A DNA stretch of 64,000 nucleotides from CAWBAT01 sp963810905 (GTDB lineage Bacteria; Acidobacteriota; Terriglobia; Versatilivoradales; Versatilivoraceae): assembly GCA_963810905.1 (NCBI GenBank), contig CAWEPG010000011.1, positions 388,959 through 452,958 on the forward strand. The letters run 5' to 3'. Every line of letters starts with the position of its first letter. Within the stretch, counting starts at the first letter, position 1. The translations under genes were made by a program, and so were the position numbers. The notes beneath the pieces were generated by a model, which was not told the origin of the DNA, ran no database searches, and saw nothing but the letters and a program-made list of their open reading frames with translations. This document shows positions 10,169 to 18,788 of the stretch, one piece after another.

Positions 10169-10850
10169 ATGCTGTTACAGATTCCCGACGTACTCAATGC
10201 CGAGCAAATTGCACAGTGCCGTCAGCTGTTGGATCAGACAGAATGGATCGATGGCCGGATTACTGCTGGATATCAATCCGCCCGTACCAAGGACAATTTG
10301 CAATTGCCCGAGGACCATCCGGTGGCGCGACAATTGGGGGACTTGATTCTTGCGGCACTCCAAGGGAATCCGTTGTTCATGGGCGCTGCTTTGCCGTTAA
10401 GGGTGTTTCCCCCGTTGTTCAATCGTTACCAGGGTGGACAATCTTTCGGAACCCACGTCGACAACGCCATCCGCCAGGTGGCCGGCACACCGCACCGCGT
10501 TCGCACCGATCTCTCAGCAACTTTGTTTTTAGCCCATCCCGATGAGTACGACGGCGGCGAATTGATGGTGGAAGACACCTATGGTGTCCACCTCGTTAAG
10601 CTTCCCGCCGGTCATTTGGTCCTCTATCCCATCCACGAGTCTCCACCACGTGCGGTCTGTGACGCGGGGTGCGCGGATCGCCTCCTTCTTCTGGATCCAG
10701 AGCATGATACGAGACGATGGGAAGCGAACCCTGCTGTTTGACTTGGATATGGCAATCCAGCGGCTCAATCAGGACATGCCCGAGCACGCTTCGACCGTGC
10801 AGCTAACCGGCGTCTATCACAATCTCTTGCGCCGCTGGGCTGACGTTTGA
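10169..10850 (+). pseudogene. PKHD-type Fe(II)/2-oxoglutarate hydroxylase, PiuC-like (one frameshift)
   Basis: About 226 residues once repaired. The first frame carries SFGTHVDNAIR (HxD of the iron triad), GGELMVED and KLPAGHLVLYP. The second carries STSLHHVRSVTRGARIASFFWIQS, giving the third His ligand and the 2-oxoglutarate-binding Arg. One extra base near 10631 separates them. PiuC/YbiX proteins are regularly encoded beside TonB siderophore receptors, as here (19 bases downstream of the receptor). Their substrate is not firmly known. A GAGGAGA site precedes the ATG. Confidence 0.8.
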
Positions 10851-10977
10851 GGTAGAAAGCCGTATGCATTTTTCAGCGGTCTACGGTTTTCCCTCTCCAG
10901 TCACCCAAGATGGAAGAGCTGTGAGAAGGAAGTCGGTCTGGGCAACTAACTGTCCGTTTTTAAGAGAGTGATTGAGC

Positions 10978-12279
10978 ATGAAACAGCTCCGCAAGCTCAT
11001 TTTCTGGTTTCACCTTATCGCTGGAACGCTTGGCGGCATCGTGATCTTAATCATGTCGGTTACAGGAGTGCTCCTGGTCTATGAGCGGCAAATCACGGCT
11101 TGGTTTGACCGTTCCCAGTACTTCGTCTCACCCGCTCCGGGAGCAACACCCCTTCCGGTGGGAACGCTGCTTGCGAAGGTCCGCGAGGTGAAGAAGGCGC
11201 TTCCCTCCGCGATCACATTGCGTTCCGATCCTTCCGAACCCGCTGCCCTTAATATTGGGAGGGATCGTGTGCTCTTCGTCAATCCTTACACCGGAGACGT
11301 GTTGGGCGAAGGATCGCAAAAGGTTCGAGCGATTTTCCATTCTGTAACAGATTGGCATCGTTGGCTCGGTGCCCAGAGCGCAAGCCGGGATAGTGGGCGA
11401 GCCATCACGGGGGCCTGTAATTTAATATTCCTGTTCCTGGTTATCTCAGGCCCTTATCTTTGGTGGCCGCGGACGTGGACTTGGTCTCAATTTAGGAGTG
11501 TGACCTGGTTCAGACGCCGACTGTCCGGTAAATCACGCGACTTCAACTGGCATAATGTGATTGGGTTTTGGTCAGCGTTACCGCTGTTCGTTGTCGTTTC
11601 TTCCGGTGTGGTGATCTCGTATCCATGGGCCAGCAACCTGGTCTATCGCGCGGTTGGGGAACAACCCCCTCAAGCAGGCGGACTCATCGGCCAACGTCCA
11701 GGGGCAGAAAACAGCCGAAGTGACAGTGAAAGAATTTCAAGGGCTGAAGGCTTGCCACGCGGCGGTGAAACGAAACGACCTGACGGAGTGCGGCGTGAGG
11801 GGGCAATAGGGGATGAGAACCTCCGAGGGGGCGGCCAAGCGATTAGTCCCCCGGACGATCTAAACTTGGAGAGGTTTGACGAATTGTGGGCTCGGGCTGA
11901 GCAGCAGGTCTCCGACTGGCAAAGTATCAGTTTACGACTTCCAGAATCGTCCGTCGCTCCCTTGTCGTTCACCATCGATCGGGGCAACGGTGGACAACCT
12001 TTCAAACGTGCCCAGCTTACTTTGAATCGATCAACCGGCGAGGTAGTCCGTTGGGAACCGTTTTCAAGTCTAACCCTTGGCCGCCGGATCCGCTCGTTAC
12101 TGCGATTCGCCCACACCGGCGAAGTGGCCGGCATCTTTGGCCAGACTCTAGCCGGGATTGCGGCGGGAGGGAGCACCGTGCTGGTTTGGACTGGCCTAGC
12201 GTTGGCGTGGCGGCGCTTCTGGGCTTGGCAAGAGAGGAAACGGTCCAAAGAAGCTTCTGCTGCAGACTCTCAGGCGTGA
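10978..12279 (+). CDS. PepSY-associated transmembrane protein (iron-regulated membrane protein)
   Basis: About 433 residues; I take the ATG rather than the TTG two codons upstream. Family layout: N-terminal membrane helix (FWFHLIAGTLGGIVILIMSVTGVLLVYE), periplasmic PepSY-like region, WHRWLG with a conserved His, helices near residues 145-165 and 200-215, a second periplasmic region (YTGDV/STGEVVRWEPF motifs) and a C-terminal helix. Such proteins accompany TonB siderophore receptors and some act as inner-membrane reductases releasing iron from ferric siderophores. A Gly/Arg-rich linker around residues 225-290 is unusually long and low in complexity. Last gene of the Fur-controlled group. Confidence 0.8.
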   Translation: MKQLRKLIFWFHLIAGTLGGIVILIMSVTGVLLVYERQITAWFDRSQYFVSPAPGATPLPVGTLLAKVREVKKALPSAITLRSDPSEPAALNIGRDRVLFVNPYTGDVLGEGSQKVRAIFHSVTDWHRWLGAQSASRDSGRAITGACNLIFLFLVISGPYLWWPRTWTWSQFRSVTWFRRRLSGKSRDFNWHNVIGFWSALPLFVVVSSGVVISYPWASNLVYRAVGEQPPQAGGLIGQRPGAENSRSDSERISRAEGLPRGGETKRPDGVRREGAIGDENLRGGGQAISPPDDLNLERFDELWARAEQQVSDWQSISLRLPESSVAPLSFTIDRGNGGQPFKRAQLTLNRSTGEVVRWEPFSSLTLGRRIRSLLRFAHTGEVAGIFGQTLAGIAAGGSTVLVWTGLALAWRRFWAWQERKRSKEASAADSQA

Positions 12280-12324
12280 AAGGGAGGTAACTCAGCCACG
12301 GAAGACTGTAACGAACATGTTCCT

Positions 12325-12343
12325 CTGTCTGTTTCACAGACAG
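12325..12343. terminator. Hairpin between convergent genes
   Basis: CTGTCTG-TTTCA-CAGACAG: perfect 7-bp stem, 5-nt loop, between the PepSY gene and the convergent glycosidase gene. No T-run follows on either strand, so termination is only a possibility. Confidence 0.35.
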
Positions 12344-12364
12344 GAATCCGATGAAGCGGTTAAT

Positions 12365-15169
12365 TTACAAAACTCTCCGTAATTCTTCCGGATGTTCCAC
12401 TTTAAGATCGATAGTTCCTTGGCGATTTTCCCATCCCACACGAATCAGCCCCTTTGGCGTTGGGACGGCGCCATGGCAGAATGCAACCCCTTTAGGGGGC
12501 TTTGGATCCACGCGAAAACGCCGATAGCCCGGCTCTAACATATTTATTCCCAACAAATATTTGGCCATATATTTAGCGACGTAAGCGGCGAATGGATGGC
12601 AGCGGCTACGCGTGGGCCAATCGTCATAACCAAATTCCGCGAAGGTCTCCCAAGTACAAGTATCTCCCGCCAAGACCATTGCGCCCCAACGCTCACGCAC
12701 CAACCTAAAGATGTTTTCGACGTCTCCAAACCGATCGAGCATTTCCAGAATATAATAAAGTCCGTATGGACTTCCATAATGGAGAAGGGATTTATCATTG
12801 GCAAGAATACGCTGGGCCAGCATCCTCCCTCGATCTTCCGGCGCAACTCCATAGACGACTAACGCCGCATTGGTAGCCTGACTGGAGACTGGGGACAAGG
12901 TTCCATCCTCGTGCAGACTATCCGCGTAAGCGTTCCGCTCGGGACTCCACAGCGCGCTGTTTACGGCCTGAATCAGATTTTCCCGGGCGCCCCGCCACCT
13001 CGCAACCTGTTTTGAAAAGGACGGGCCCGCCTGCTCTGCCAACTCACTGGCCGCTGCCAGGGCCCCGACAAAACCTGCTTGTTCAGCGGTCATCACGGCA
13101 TGTTTGTCGTCGCGCCCCTTGCTCCATTCAATGAAATGCCAAACCCCAGGCCATTCCAAGAGCCCTTGGGACCCAATCTTCGATAATCCCTCCTCAATAC
13201 CCGCCGTGATCCGGGGCATGATCCGTTGCAGAAAATCAAGATCCACCGTACGCCAGAAATAATCCCGGCAAAGCATCAACCAATGGAACGACCACAGCGG
13301 GATTTGAGACTCCCAGGAACTAGGGTATTGACTGCGCACCAGGCCCCAGTAGCGTGTGTCTTCGGCAAATAAATCGATGGTATTCCGAACGACCGCTTGG
13401 TTAAAACAGGTCACCGCATCGGCTTGAGCCGCGAGGGCATTGTCACAATTCCAATTGACCTGTTCCCATGTCGGACAATCAGTAAACGTGTCATCGACAC
13501 CGGAAATCACAGACTGGGCACAAATTCGATAAATCGAATTGATGAGCTCATCCTCACACAGCAAAGAGCCTCGCATGATGGACCCACAGTTGGCCGTGTA
13601 TACCCGAAGGTTCTTTAAAATGGCAGGTTCCGGACCGGTGTGATGAATCGCTATATAACGGACTCCATAAGGGAAGAAACTCTCGTATGTCTGATATCCA
13701 TCTCGCAGTCGATAGGTAATGGCATTGTGCCCGGCATTGGGCCACTGGATGCGCATGGGAGGCCCGGGCTCAAGACCTTCAAACATGGCAAAAATGAGGC
13801 GGCTTCCTGCCCTCCCTTCAACGTCGAAGGAAAGCCAGCCATTGTGCAGGACACCGAGATCGACGATGACGCGCGACGCCCGATTAACTGCCGCCGGTGG
13901 AAGTTGCAGTGGGTCAGAGGCGGCGGTTCCCATGAACTGTTCCAAAGAGAGGGAATTCGGTTCCATGCGTTCTGCGCCGTAAACCAGGTCGTAACTATTG
14001 CCAAACGGCATCGTGTCGAGAGGATTCATGTCCAACATGTGTGGACGAAGGCCCTCCCAATCAACTTTTTCTAATTCCAGGCCCTCTCTCAGATCTTCAG
14101 GACGGCTCATCCGCACTACCTGGAATCCCCCTTTGCCAAAGGGGTTAACGAATTCTACCGGTTGCTCGGCATAGCCGGCTAGATTGATATCTTCAAAATG
14201 ATTGCGATGATTGTGCAAGCCGACCAGCCGGTTAGCGCCCTTCTTGAGCTCGATTTCGACCGGCGGCCGGGTTTGAATCCAACATCTCCACCCGCCTCCA
14301 TCGAACAGTTTGCGTCCCTTGAAATACCAACTGACCTGGCCCAACGCAGGGGTAAAAATTAGCGTTTGGTCCACCGGGGAATGAATGTCCGTCACCAAAT
14401 AGGCCGGCGTACTAAACTCGTTGCATCGGTACCTTTGCTCTCCGTCTGCCAGATAAGGACGTAAGCGCTGCGTAACCGAAACGTTTGGCAATCGTACTTC
14501 TTCGGCTAAAACAAAACGCTTTGAGGTGAGCTTTTCACGTGTAGGCAGTGGTACCCGCCGTCGATATAAGGAAATCGATTTCTCTACGATTGCCGCCGGT
14601 GCCCAGTCTTGCTCTTGAGCAAGAGCATCGTAGTCTTCAATACATGGCATGATCCAACGTCTTACGGTTCGTCGGCGTCGTGCCGGGTCCGACCTTACTT
14701 CGGTTTGACCGTCACTGATGATTTTCTGCCGGGCGAGATCCAGTTCAAAGATTAATCCGGCTTCCGCAGGACAATAGGCTTCCGTGCCAACCCCCATTCC
14801 AAGCGCGAGCACCAACAATTCGTTGTTTCCATTATTCAGGTGGTTGGTAATATCGTAGGTGTCTACGGAACGTCTGCCTTCAGCCGATTTGGCGGGACCG
14901 TGGCCGACGATCCTGCCATTCAGCCAGGCTTGATAATAGGCATCGGCAGCGATTCTTAGTTGGGCGCCCCGACCGGAAACAATCTCCTGCCAGGCAAGTT
15001 CCTCAAGAGTAAAGCGGCGCCGGGCTTGCACGTAATGGTGATAACTCCAACGGTCACTCTGATCCCAAATCCAGCGAGCTGTTTCGGCAAAGAGAGGGGA
15101 AAGCACAGTGCGCTTATTCGTCTGCTGCTGTGATGCGGATTGATTTTGGATCATGAATATTGACTCCAT
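12365..15169 (-). CDS. GH78-type alpha-L-rhamnosidase-like glycoside hydrolase
   Basis: A 934-residue protein with the multi-domain plan of bacterial GH78 enzymes: N-terminal beta domains (RFTLEELAWQEIVSGRGAQLRIAADAYYQAWLNGR, a lectin-like fold), a middle beta domain and an (alpha/alpha)6 catalytic barrel. The barrel carries DDTFTDCPTWEQVNWNCDNAL near residue 560, a variant of the GH78 DCPxREQ...GD signature in which the usual Arg is Trp; further on are TWETFAEF and a C-terminal beta domain (GYRRFRVDPKPP). No signal peptide, so probably cytoplasmic. The start codon overlaps the stop of the AviRa-like gene by one base (TAATG), implying coupled translation. The altered signature means the sugar may not be rhamnose. 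Confidence 0.75.
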   Translation of the reverse strand: MESIFMIQNQSASQQQTNKRTVLSPLFAETARWIWDQSDRWSYHHYVQARRRFTLEELAWQEIVSGRGAQLRIAADAYYQAWLNGRIVGHGPAKSAEGRRSVDTYDITNHLNNGNNELLVLALGMGVGTEAYCPAEAGLIFELDLARQKIISDGQTEVRSDPARRRRTVRRWIMPCIEDYDALAQEQDWAPAAIVEKSISLYRRRVPLPTREKLTSKRFVLAEEVRLPNVSVTQRLRPYLADGEQRYRCNEFSTPAYLVTDIHSPVDQTLIFTPALGQVSWYFKGRKLFDGGGWRCWIQTRPPVEIELKKGANRLVGLHNHRNHFEDINLAGYAEQPVEFVNPFGKGGFQVVRMSRPEDLREGLELEKVDWEGLRPHMLDMNPLDTMPFGNSYDLVYGAERMEPNSLSLEQFMGTAASDPLQLPPAAVNRASRVIVDLGVLHNGWLSFDVEGRAGSRLIFAMFEGLEPGPPMRIQWPNAGHNAITYRLRDGYQTYESFFPYGVRYIAIHHTGPEPAILKNLRVYTANCGSIMRGSLLCEDELINSIYRICAQSVISGVDDTFTDCPTWEQVNWNCDNALAAQADAVTCFNQAVVRNTIDLFAEDTRYWGLVRSQYPSSWESQIPLWSFHWLMLCRDYFWRTVDLDFLQRIMPRITAGIEEGLSKIGSQGLLEWPGVWHFIEWSKGRDDKHAVMTAEQAGFVGALAAASELAEQAGPSFSKQVARWRGARENLIQAVNSALWSPERNAYADSLHEDGTLSPVSSQATNAALVVYGVAPEDRGRMLAQRILANDKSLLHYGSPYGLYYILEMLDRFGDVENIFRLVRERWGAMVLAGDTCTWETFAEFGYDDWPTRSRCHPFAAYVAKYMAKYLLGINMLEPGYRRFRVDPKPPKGVAFCHGAVPTPKGLIRVGWENRQGTIDLKVEHPEELRRVL

Positions 15170-15960
15170 TAAGGACTCAGTGGATGCGCGTCCTTTGATG
15201 ATACAGATGCCTGCAGGATGGCGACTCGCCGCTTACCAACCTGAAATTGTTCCAGCCTTTCGTAATTCTGATGCTTGATCTTCTGCCGTTTATCGGAAAC
15301 TATCGCCACGATACCGGTGGGCGTCAGAACCCCCAATAATCCGGTGAGCAGGGACCACAAGGCTTCGGATGGGGAGACCCCGGAACCGGTAGAGATCCAC
15401 TGGGAACATTGACCATAAGGCACATCCGTCAGAACAATATCTACTTTCTCCGTTTTCAAGTTATCGCAAAGTGCCTTGCCGTCTGTGACATTGGCTAGAA
15501 AGGTTCTGATTTTTAAGGGATATTTTTGTTCCTGGGAAGACACCTTGCGTCGTAACACGGTTGCACTCTTCAGGGCCTCTTGATGGGAGGTCTTTCCAAA
15601 TCGACCGAGCAACCCGGTGATCTCTTGGATCCGTCGATCGAGGCCGCTGACGCTGAGTAGTTCAAGGTTTCGCTGGGCTATCGCGACTGCTTCTTCATTA
15701 ACGTCAGAGCCAATGACCTCCCGGATACAGTCCCGGTGCAGGTAGGCGAGCACACTCAAGTGATACGCGCCACCACAGCAGGGGTCGAAAAGAACGCACG
15801 GAGTTGGCAACTGCATTGCGGTTCGGATGGCCATGCAGCGCTGAAATATTTCACTGGCAAGCCGGATCGGGAAAGCGGGATGTCCGGGACGGCTGTAAAA
15901 CACTCGCCCGCTGGCGAGATCAGAATAATCCAGGTGTGCCTTGGCGAACTGGTAATGCAT
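15169..15960 (-). CDS. AviRa-like 23S rRNA (guanine-N1) methyltransferase
   Basis: About 263 residues. AviRa of the avilamycin producer Streptomyces viridochromogenes methylates G2535 of 23S rRNA and gives orthosomycin resistance. This protein follows it closely from memory: LDYSDLASGRVFYSRPGHP near the N-terminus, FPIRLASEIFQRC, then the SAM site LFDPCCGGAYHLSVLAYLHR, and VLTDVPYGQC as the catalytic motif. I start at the ATG at 15960 because that matches the known AviRa N-terminus; an in-frame TTG 20 codons upstream is possible and neither has a clear ribosome site. It sits between an ankyrin gene and the glycosidase in one direction. Resistance is inferred; a housekeeping rRNA methylase is the alternative. 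Confidence 0.75.
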   Translation of the reverse strand: MHYQFAKAHLDYSDLASGRVFYSRPGHPAFPIRLASEIFQRCMAIRTAMQLPTPCVLFDPCCGGAYHLSVLAYLHRDCIREVIGSDVNEEAVAIAQRNLELLSVSGLDRRIQEITGLLGRFGKTSHQEALKSATVLRRKVSSQEQKYPLKIRTFLANVTDGKALCDNLKTEKVDIVLTDVPYGQCSQWISTGSGVSPSEALWSLLTGLLGVLTPTGIVAIVSDKRQKIKHQNYERLEQFQVGKRRVAILQASVSSKDAHPLSP

Positions 15961-16030
15961 GGGGATCGGCGTGTGACTCCATTTGGCGTTTTGTTGGGTG
16001 AGATTTTCGTTGTGTGCCAACAGGTAACGA

Positions 16031-16699
16031 CTATTGAGGCGAAACTGTGTTCCTGGTGCTGGCCTTAGTCAGAATATCAACAATTTCAGCAAAATTCTTT
16101 TTTTGTGCATGCTGGAGCGGCGTGACACCTTCTTTATCCGGGATTGATACATCCGCCCCATGATCCACTAACAGTTGCACGATCTGCTGATGCTTGATAC
16201 CCCCATCCGTATGCACAATCGCCTCGAGCAATGCTGTCCATCCCACATTGTTGATATGGTTGATGTCCACTTTGGTGTGCATCAAGATTTCTCGCACAAC
16301 CTCCACGTGTCCCCGTTGTGCCGCCGGAATAAGGGCAGTCCCGCCATACCGATTTGTCAACTTGGGATCGGCTCCAGCTGCGATGGTAAGCTTCAAGATA
16401 TCCAGCAAGCCTTCGGCACCCGAATATAAGAATGGGTTATCCAGCATGTTGTCTCGCAGATTGATGTCTGCGCCTGCCTGAATGAGGGCCTTGACAGTCG
16501 TGACGCGGTTCCCATGCGTGGCAGCCATAACGGGGGTGCGACCGCGCGCGTCCCGACCATTGATGTCTGCTCCATTCGAAAGAAGTTTCAGGACCGTAGA
16601 AGTGTCCCCTTGTTCAGCAGCGCTGATTAGCTGTTCGTTGATTTTCGGAGCATCCGCCTTCCCTAAACCTACGAGTAGGAAGATCGATATCAGGATCAC
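16031..16699 (-). CDS. Secreted ankyrin-repeat protein
   Basis: 222 residues from a GTG start (the frame remains open further upstream, but I found no ATG there). Residues 1-16 are a short hydrophobic signal. At least five ankyrin repeats follow, seen as DARGRTPVMAATHGNRVTTV, GGTALIPAAQRGHVEVVREIL, VGWTALLEAIVHTDGG and EGVTPLQHAQKKNFAEIVDIL. Ankyrin repeats bind proteins; the partner is unknown. It may be the first gene of the group with the AviRa-like and glycosidase genes. Confidence 0.75.
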   Translation of the reverse strand: MILISIFLLVGLGKADAPKINEQLISAAEQGDTSTVLKLLSNGADINGRDARGRTPVMAATHGNRVTTVKALIQAGADINLRDNMLDNPFLYSGAEGLLDILKLTIAAGADPKLTNRYGGTALIPAAQRGHVEVVREILMHTKVDINHINNVGWTALLEAIVHTDGGIKHQQIVQLLVDHGADVSIPDKEGVTPLQHAQKKNFAEIVDILTKASTRNTVSPQ

Positions 16700-16894
16700 G
16701 AACCCAACGAATGGAAAATGCTCTATGCATGCCGCTTTATCTCTCGCAGTTAATGAACTCAGGCAATCAGTTCCCAGGCGGGAAAACTGCCTCGCTGATT
16801 ATACCAGCATCATGCGTTTACTTGAGATAGGAAGATGCTGCGGATTCTTTCAAATCACTCACGGTTTCTCCAAGAAAACAGAATGAAATAGATT

Positions 16895-17048
16895 CCCCCT
16901 TTGAAGGGGGCACAGGGGGATGTCTTTGTAGGAGCATACTCGGAGATCACAATAGGTTGTTACAACGTCGGACTGCCCTGTAGCTGCACTCTTTGACCAG
17001 GCATCAATTAGTTACGACCACACATGACATCGGCGCTCATAGAGCGCC
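16895..17048. repeat. Two short palindromes in a 390-base gap
   Basis: The gap before the TIGR03067 gene holds CCCCCTT-TG-AAGGGGG (16895-16910) and GGCGCTC-ATA-GAGCGCC (17032-17048), both perfect. They look like REP-type intergenic repeats rather than terminators, as no T-runs follow. No gene seen in this gap. Confidence 0.45.
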
Positions 17049-17093
17049 GCTACAACTTCGTATGCCGATCCTATCTGCCCGAGCGGGTCCCGT

Positions 17094-17548
17094 TCACTTC
17101 TTGACCTTCTTGAGCACCATGAGATGCAGCCCCGAACCTTCCGGCGCTGCGAACTTGGTGGGCCGAGATGTCGACGGCCTATGCGGCTGGCAGAGCCGCA
17201 GGGTGTCCCCATCTATTTCATAGATGCCCAGACCAGCTTGACCCTTAAACGTGCCTTCCGTCGGGGTTATGTCGATAGCCTTCGGAGATTTCTTCGGTTC
17301 CAGTTTTATGGTGTACTCAGTCTTGTCTTCGCCGTCGGGTGAGACCAAAGTCATCAGCTCTTTCGAGAAGACTACCTTTGCTCCCCTGATAGCGTCCGAG
17401 GGGGCTGTTGTTCCGTTGTCCACGACACTCGTCAATTCCCACGTCCCCTCCAGACTCTCCGCGGTTTTCCCGAGAATTTTCTGCACGGGCTGGAAGCCAA
17501 AAGCAGGCAGAGTACCATCAGCAGAGGATAGAAAACTTGGTTTGTCAC
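17094..17548 (-). CDS. TIGR03067-domain protein, probably lipoprotein (frameshift near 17460)
   Basis: The domain is clear: LEGTWELTSVVDNG, AIRGAKVVFSKE, SPKAIDITPTEGTFKGQAGLGIYEIDGDTLRLC and HLMVLKKVKK, a lipocalin-like fold common in Planctomycetota and Acidobacteriota with no known function. In the domain frame the upstream residues are not signal-like, whereas a neighbouring frame starting at GTG 17548 reads YPLLMVLCLLLASSPC, a lipoprotein signal, seven bases after a GAGAGGAGG ribosome site. One indel in the AAAA/GGG/AAAA stretch near 17455-17470 would join them, so I use that start. Likely an envelope lipoprotein. Confidence 0.65.
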
Positions 17549-17682
17549 AGCAATGCCTCCTCTCAAGCATGGCTCCCTTACGAGGTGATGACATTGTAAT
17601 TGGCGCTTATCAAGTCAGCGCTCATTTCGGTTCCTCCATAGACCAGGCTGGTTTGTCTTCGATCTTTAAGCCATGTCACCAT

Positions 17683-18231
17683 TCATTTCTTACTGGGATA
17701 TTTGTCGAAGGCTTTCTCAACCATATTATGCACGGTTTCGGCTAGCTTCTTGGGATTCGTTAGAGTGGAATCCATGATGTTCTGAGATGCATTGGTTTGC
17801 CATACCAGATGATTCGTGCTGAGATCGCGAATTTCAAACTGAAGTTCACCTGTAACTACGGCAGACGTCTGGGCCCTCATTGTTGTGTATACTGGCGCCC
17901 AATATCCCACCCAACCTGTATCAACGAATTCCGCGCGTGGGGGGAGTGTCAACGGCGAGCCCATACCTCCAAAATAGCTCACCTCAATATCCGGCTTTGA
18001 GGCATCGTCGGCTTTCCTCAGGCCGAGTGCTGCCAATGACTGTTCCATGTTGGCAAAGATTTGCTGGTTGACAGTCTGATTGGCTACAGGCAAACCCAGT
18101 CCGAACTTATAGGTTTTGTAATTCGAGAAATCAATTTGCTTATTATATCCGGTCTTTAATTTCACTCTCTGAGCGCTAACTGGCACCACTAGCAATAGGA
18201 CGAGACAGCTGGTCCAAAATACTTTTTTCAT
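17683..18231 (-). CDS. DUF4136 protein, secreted
   Basis: 182 residues with a clear signal peptide (KKVFWTSCLVLLLVVPVSAQ, cleaved about residue 20). DUF4136 features: DFSNYKTYKF near the N-terminus, an internal LAALGLRKADDASKPDIEVSYF, and a C-terminal MDSTLTNPKKLAETVHNMVEKAFDKYP. Family members are envelope proteins or lipoproteins of unknown function, common in Acidobacteriota and Bacteroidota. This one lacks a lipobox Cys and is probably periplasmic. Confidence 0.75.
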   Translation of the reverse strand: MKKVFWTSCLVLLLVVPVSAQRVKLKTGYNKQIDFSNYKTYKFGLGLPVANQTVNQQIFANMEQSLAALGLRKADDASKPDIEVSYFGGMGSPLTLPPRAEFVDTGWVGYWAPVYTTMRAQTSAVVTGELQFEIRDLSTNHLVWQTNASQNIMDSTLTNPKKLAETVHNMVEKAFDKYPSKK

Positions 18232-18788
18232 AATTTTCCCCTTAAATTTGAATAGATTAAGTCACTAATTCCCCCGGCCTTCTTCGCAGGTCCGTATATG
18301 GGTCACAAAAGGTAATCGAGCCCCGCCAGAATGTAAATGAACTGTAAAGCCTCTGAAGATGAGCGCTGCGGAAACGCTCTCACCAAGATCGCTTGCAGAG
18401 TCGGGGCGTGTAAAACTCCGCTTGGGCAGATTTGCTTTCAGAAAAGCACCTTTAAAGTCCAAGAATATATGTTTCGGAGGCATAAAAATACGAGAAGTGT
18501 GCATCTTAACTATATGACTGAGCTTTCTGTAAGACCAACTAAAAGAAGGCAATAGATCTAAACTACACCAATCAAACTGCACTTTACCTTTAACCGCCGA
18601 AAAGCACAAGTTAAGGAGAAACAAACTCCCTTGTCTTGAGGTGAAATTTAGACTAAGTTTATGTATTATAGTGAGTTTGAAGGGATAGGTATGTTCTTCT
18701 CTTTACGAGTGACGATTCGTCTTTCGTTTGGGATGGAATATGCGTTTATGAATTTGAAGCCATTATACTTAAGGATTGAAATTCGATT
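18232..18788. other. Intergenic region
   Basis: About 557 bases between divergent genes; A/T-rich near 18650-18780, consistent with promoter DNA for the large PSD1 gene. I see no gene or RNA. Confidence 0.35.
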
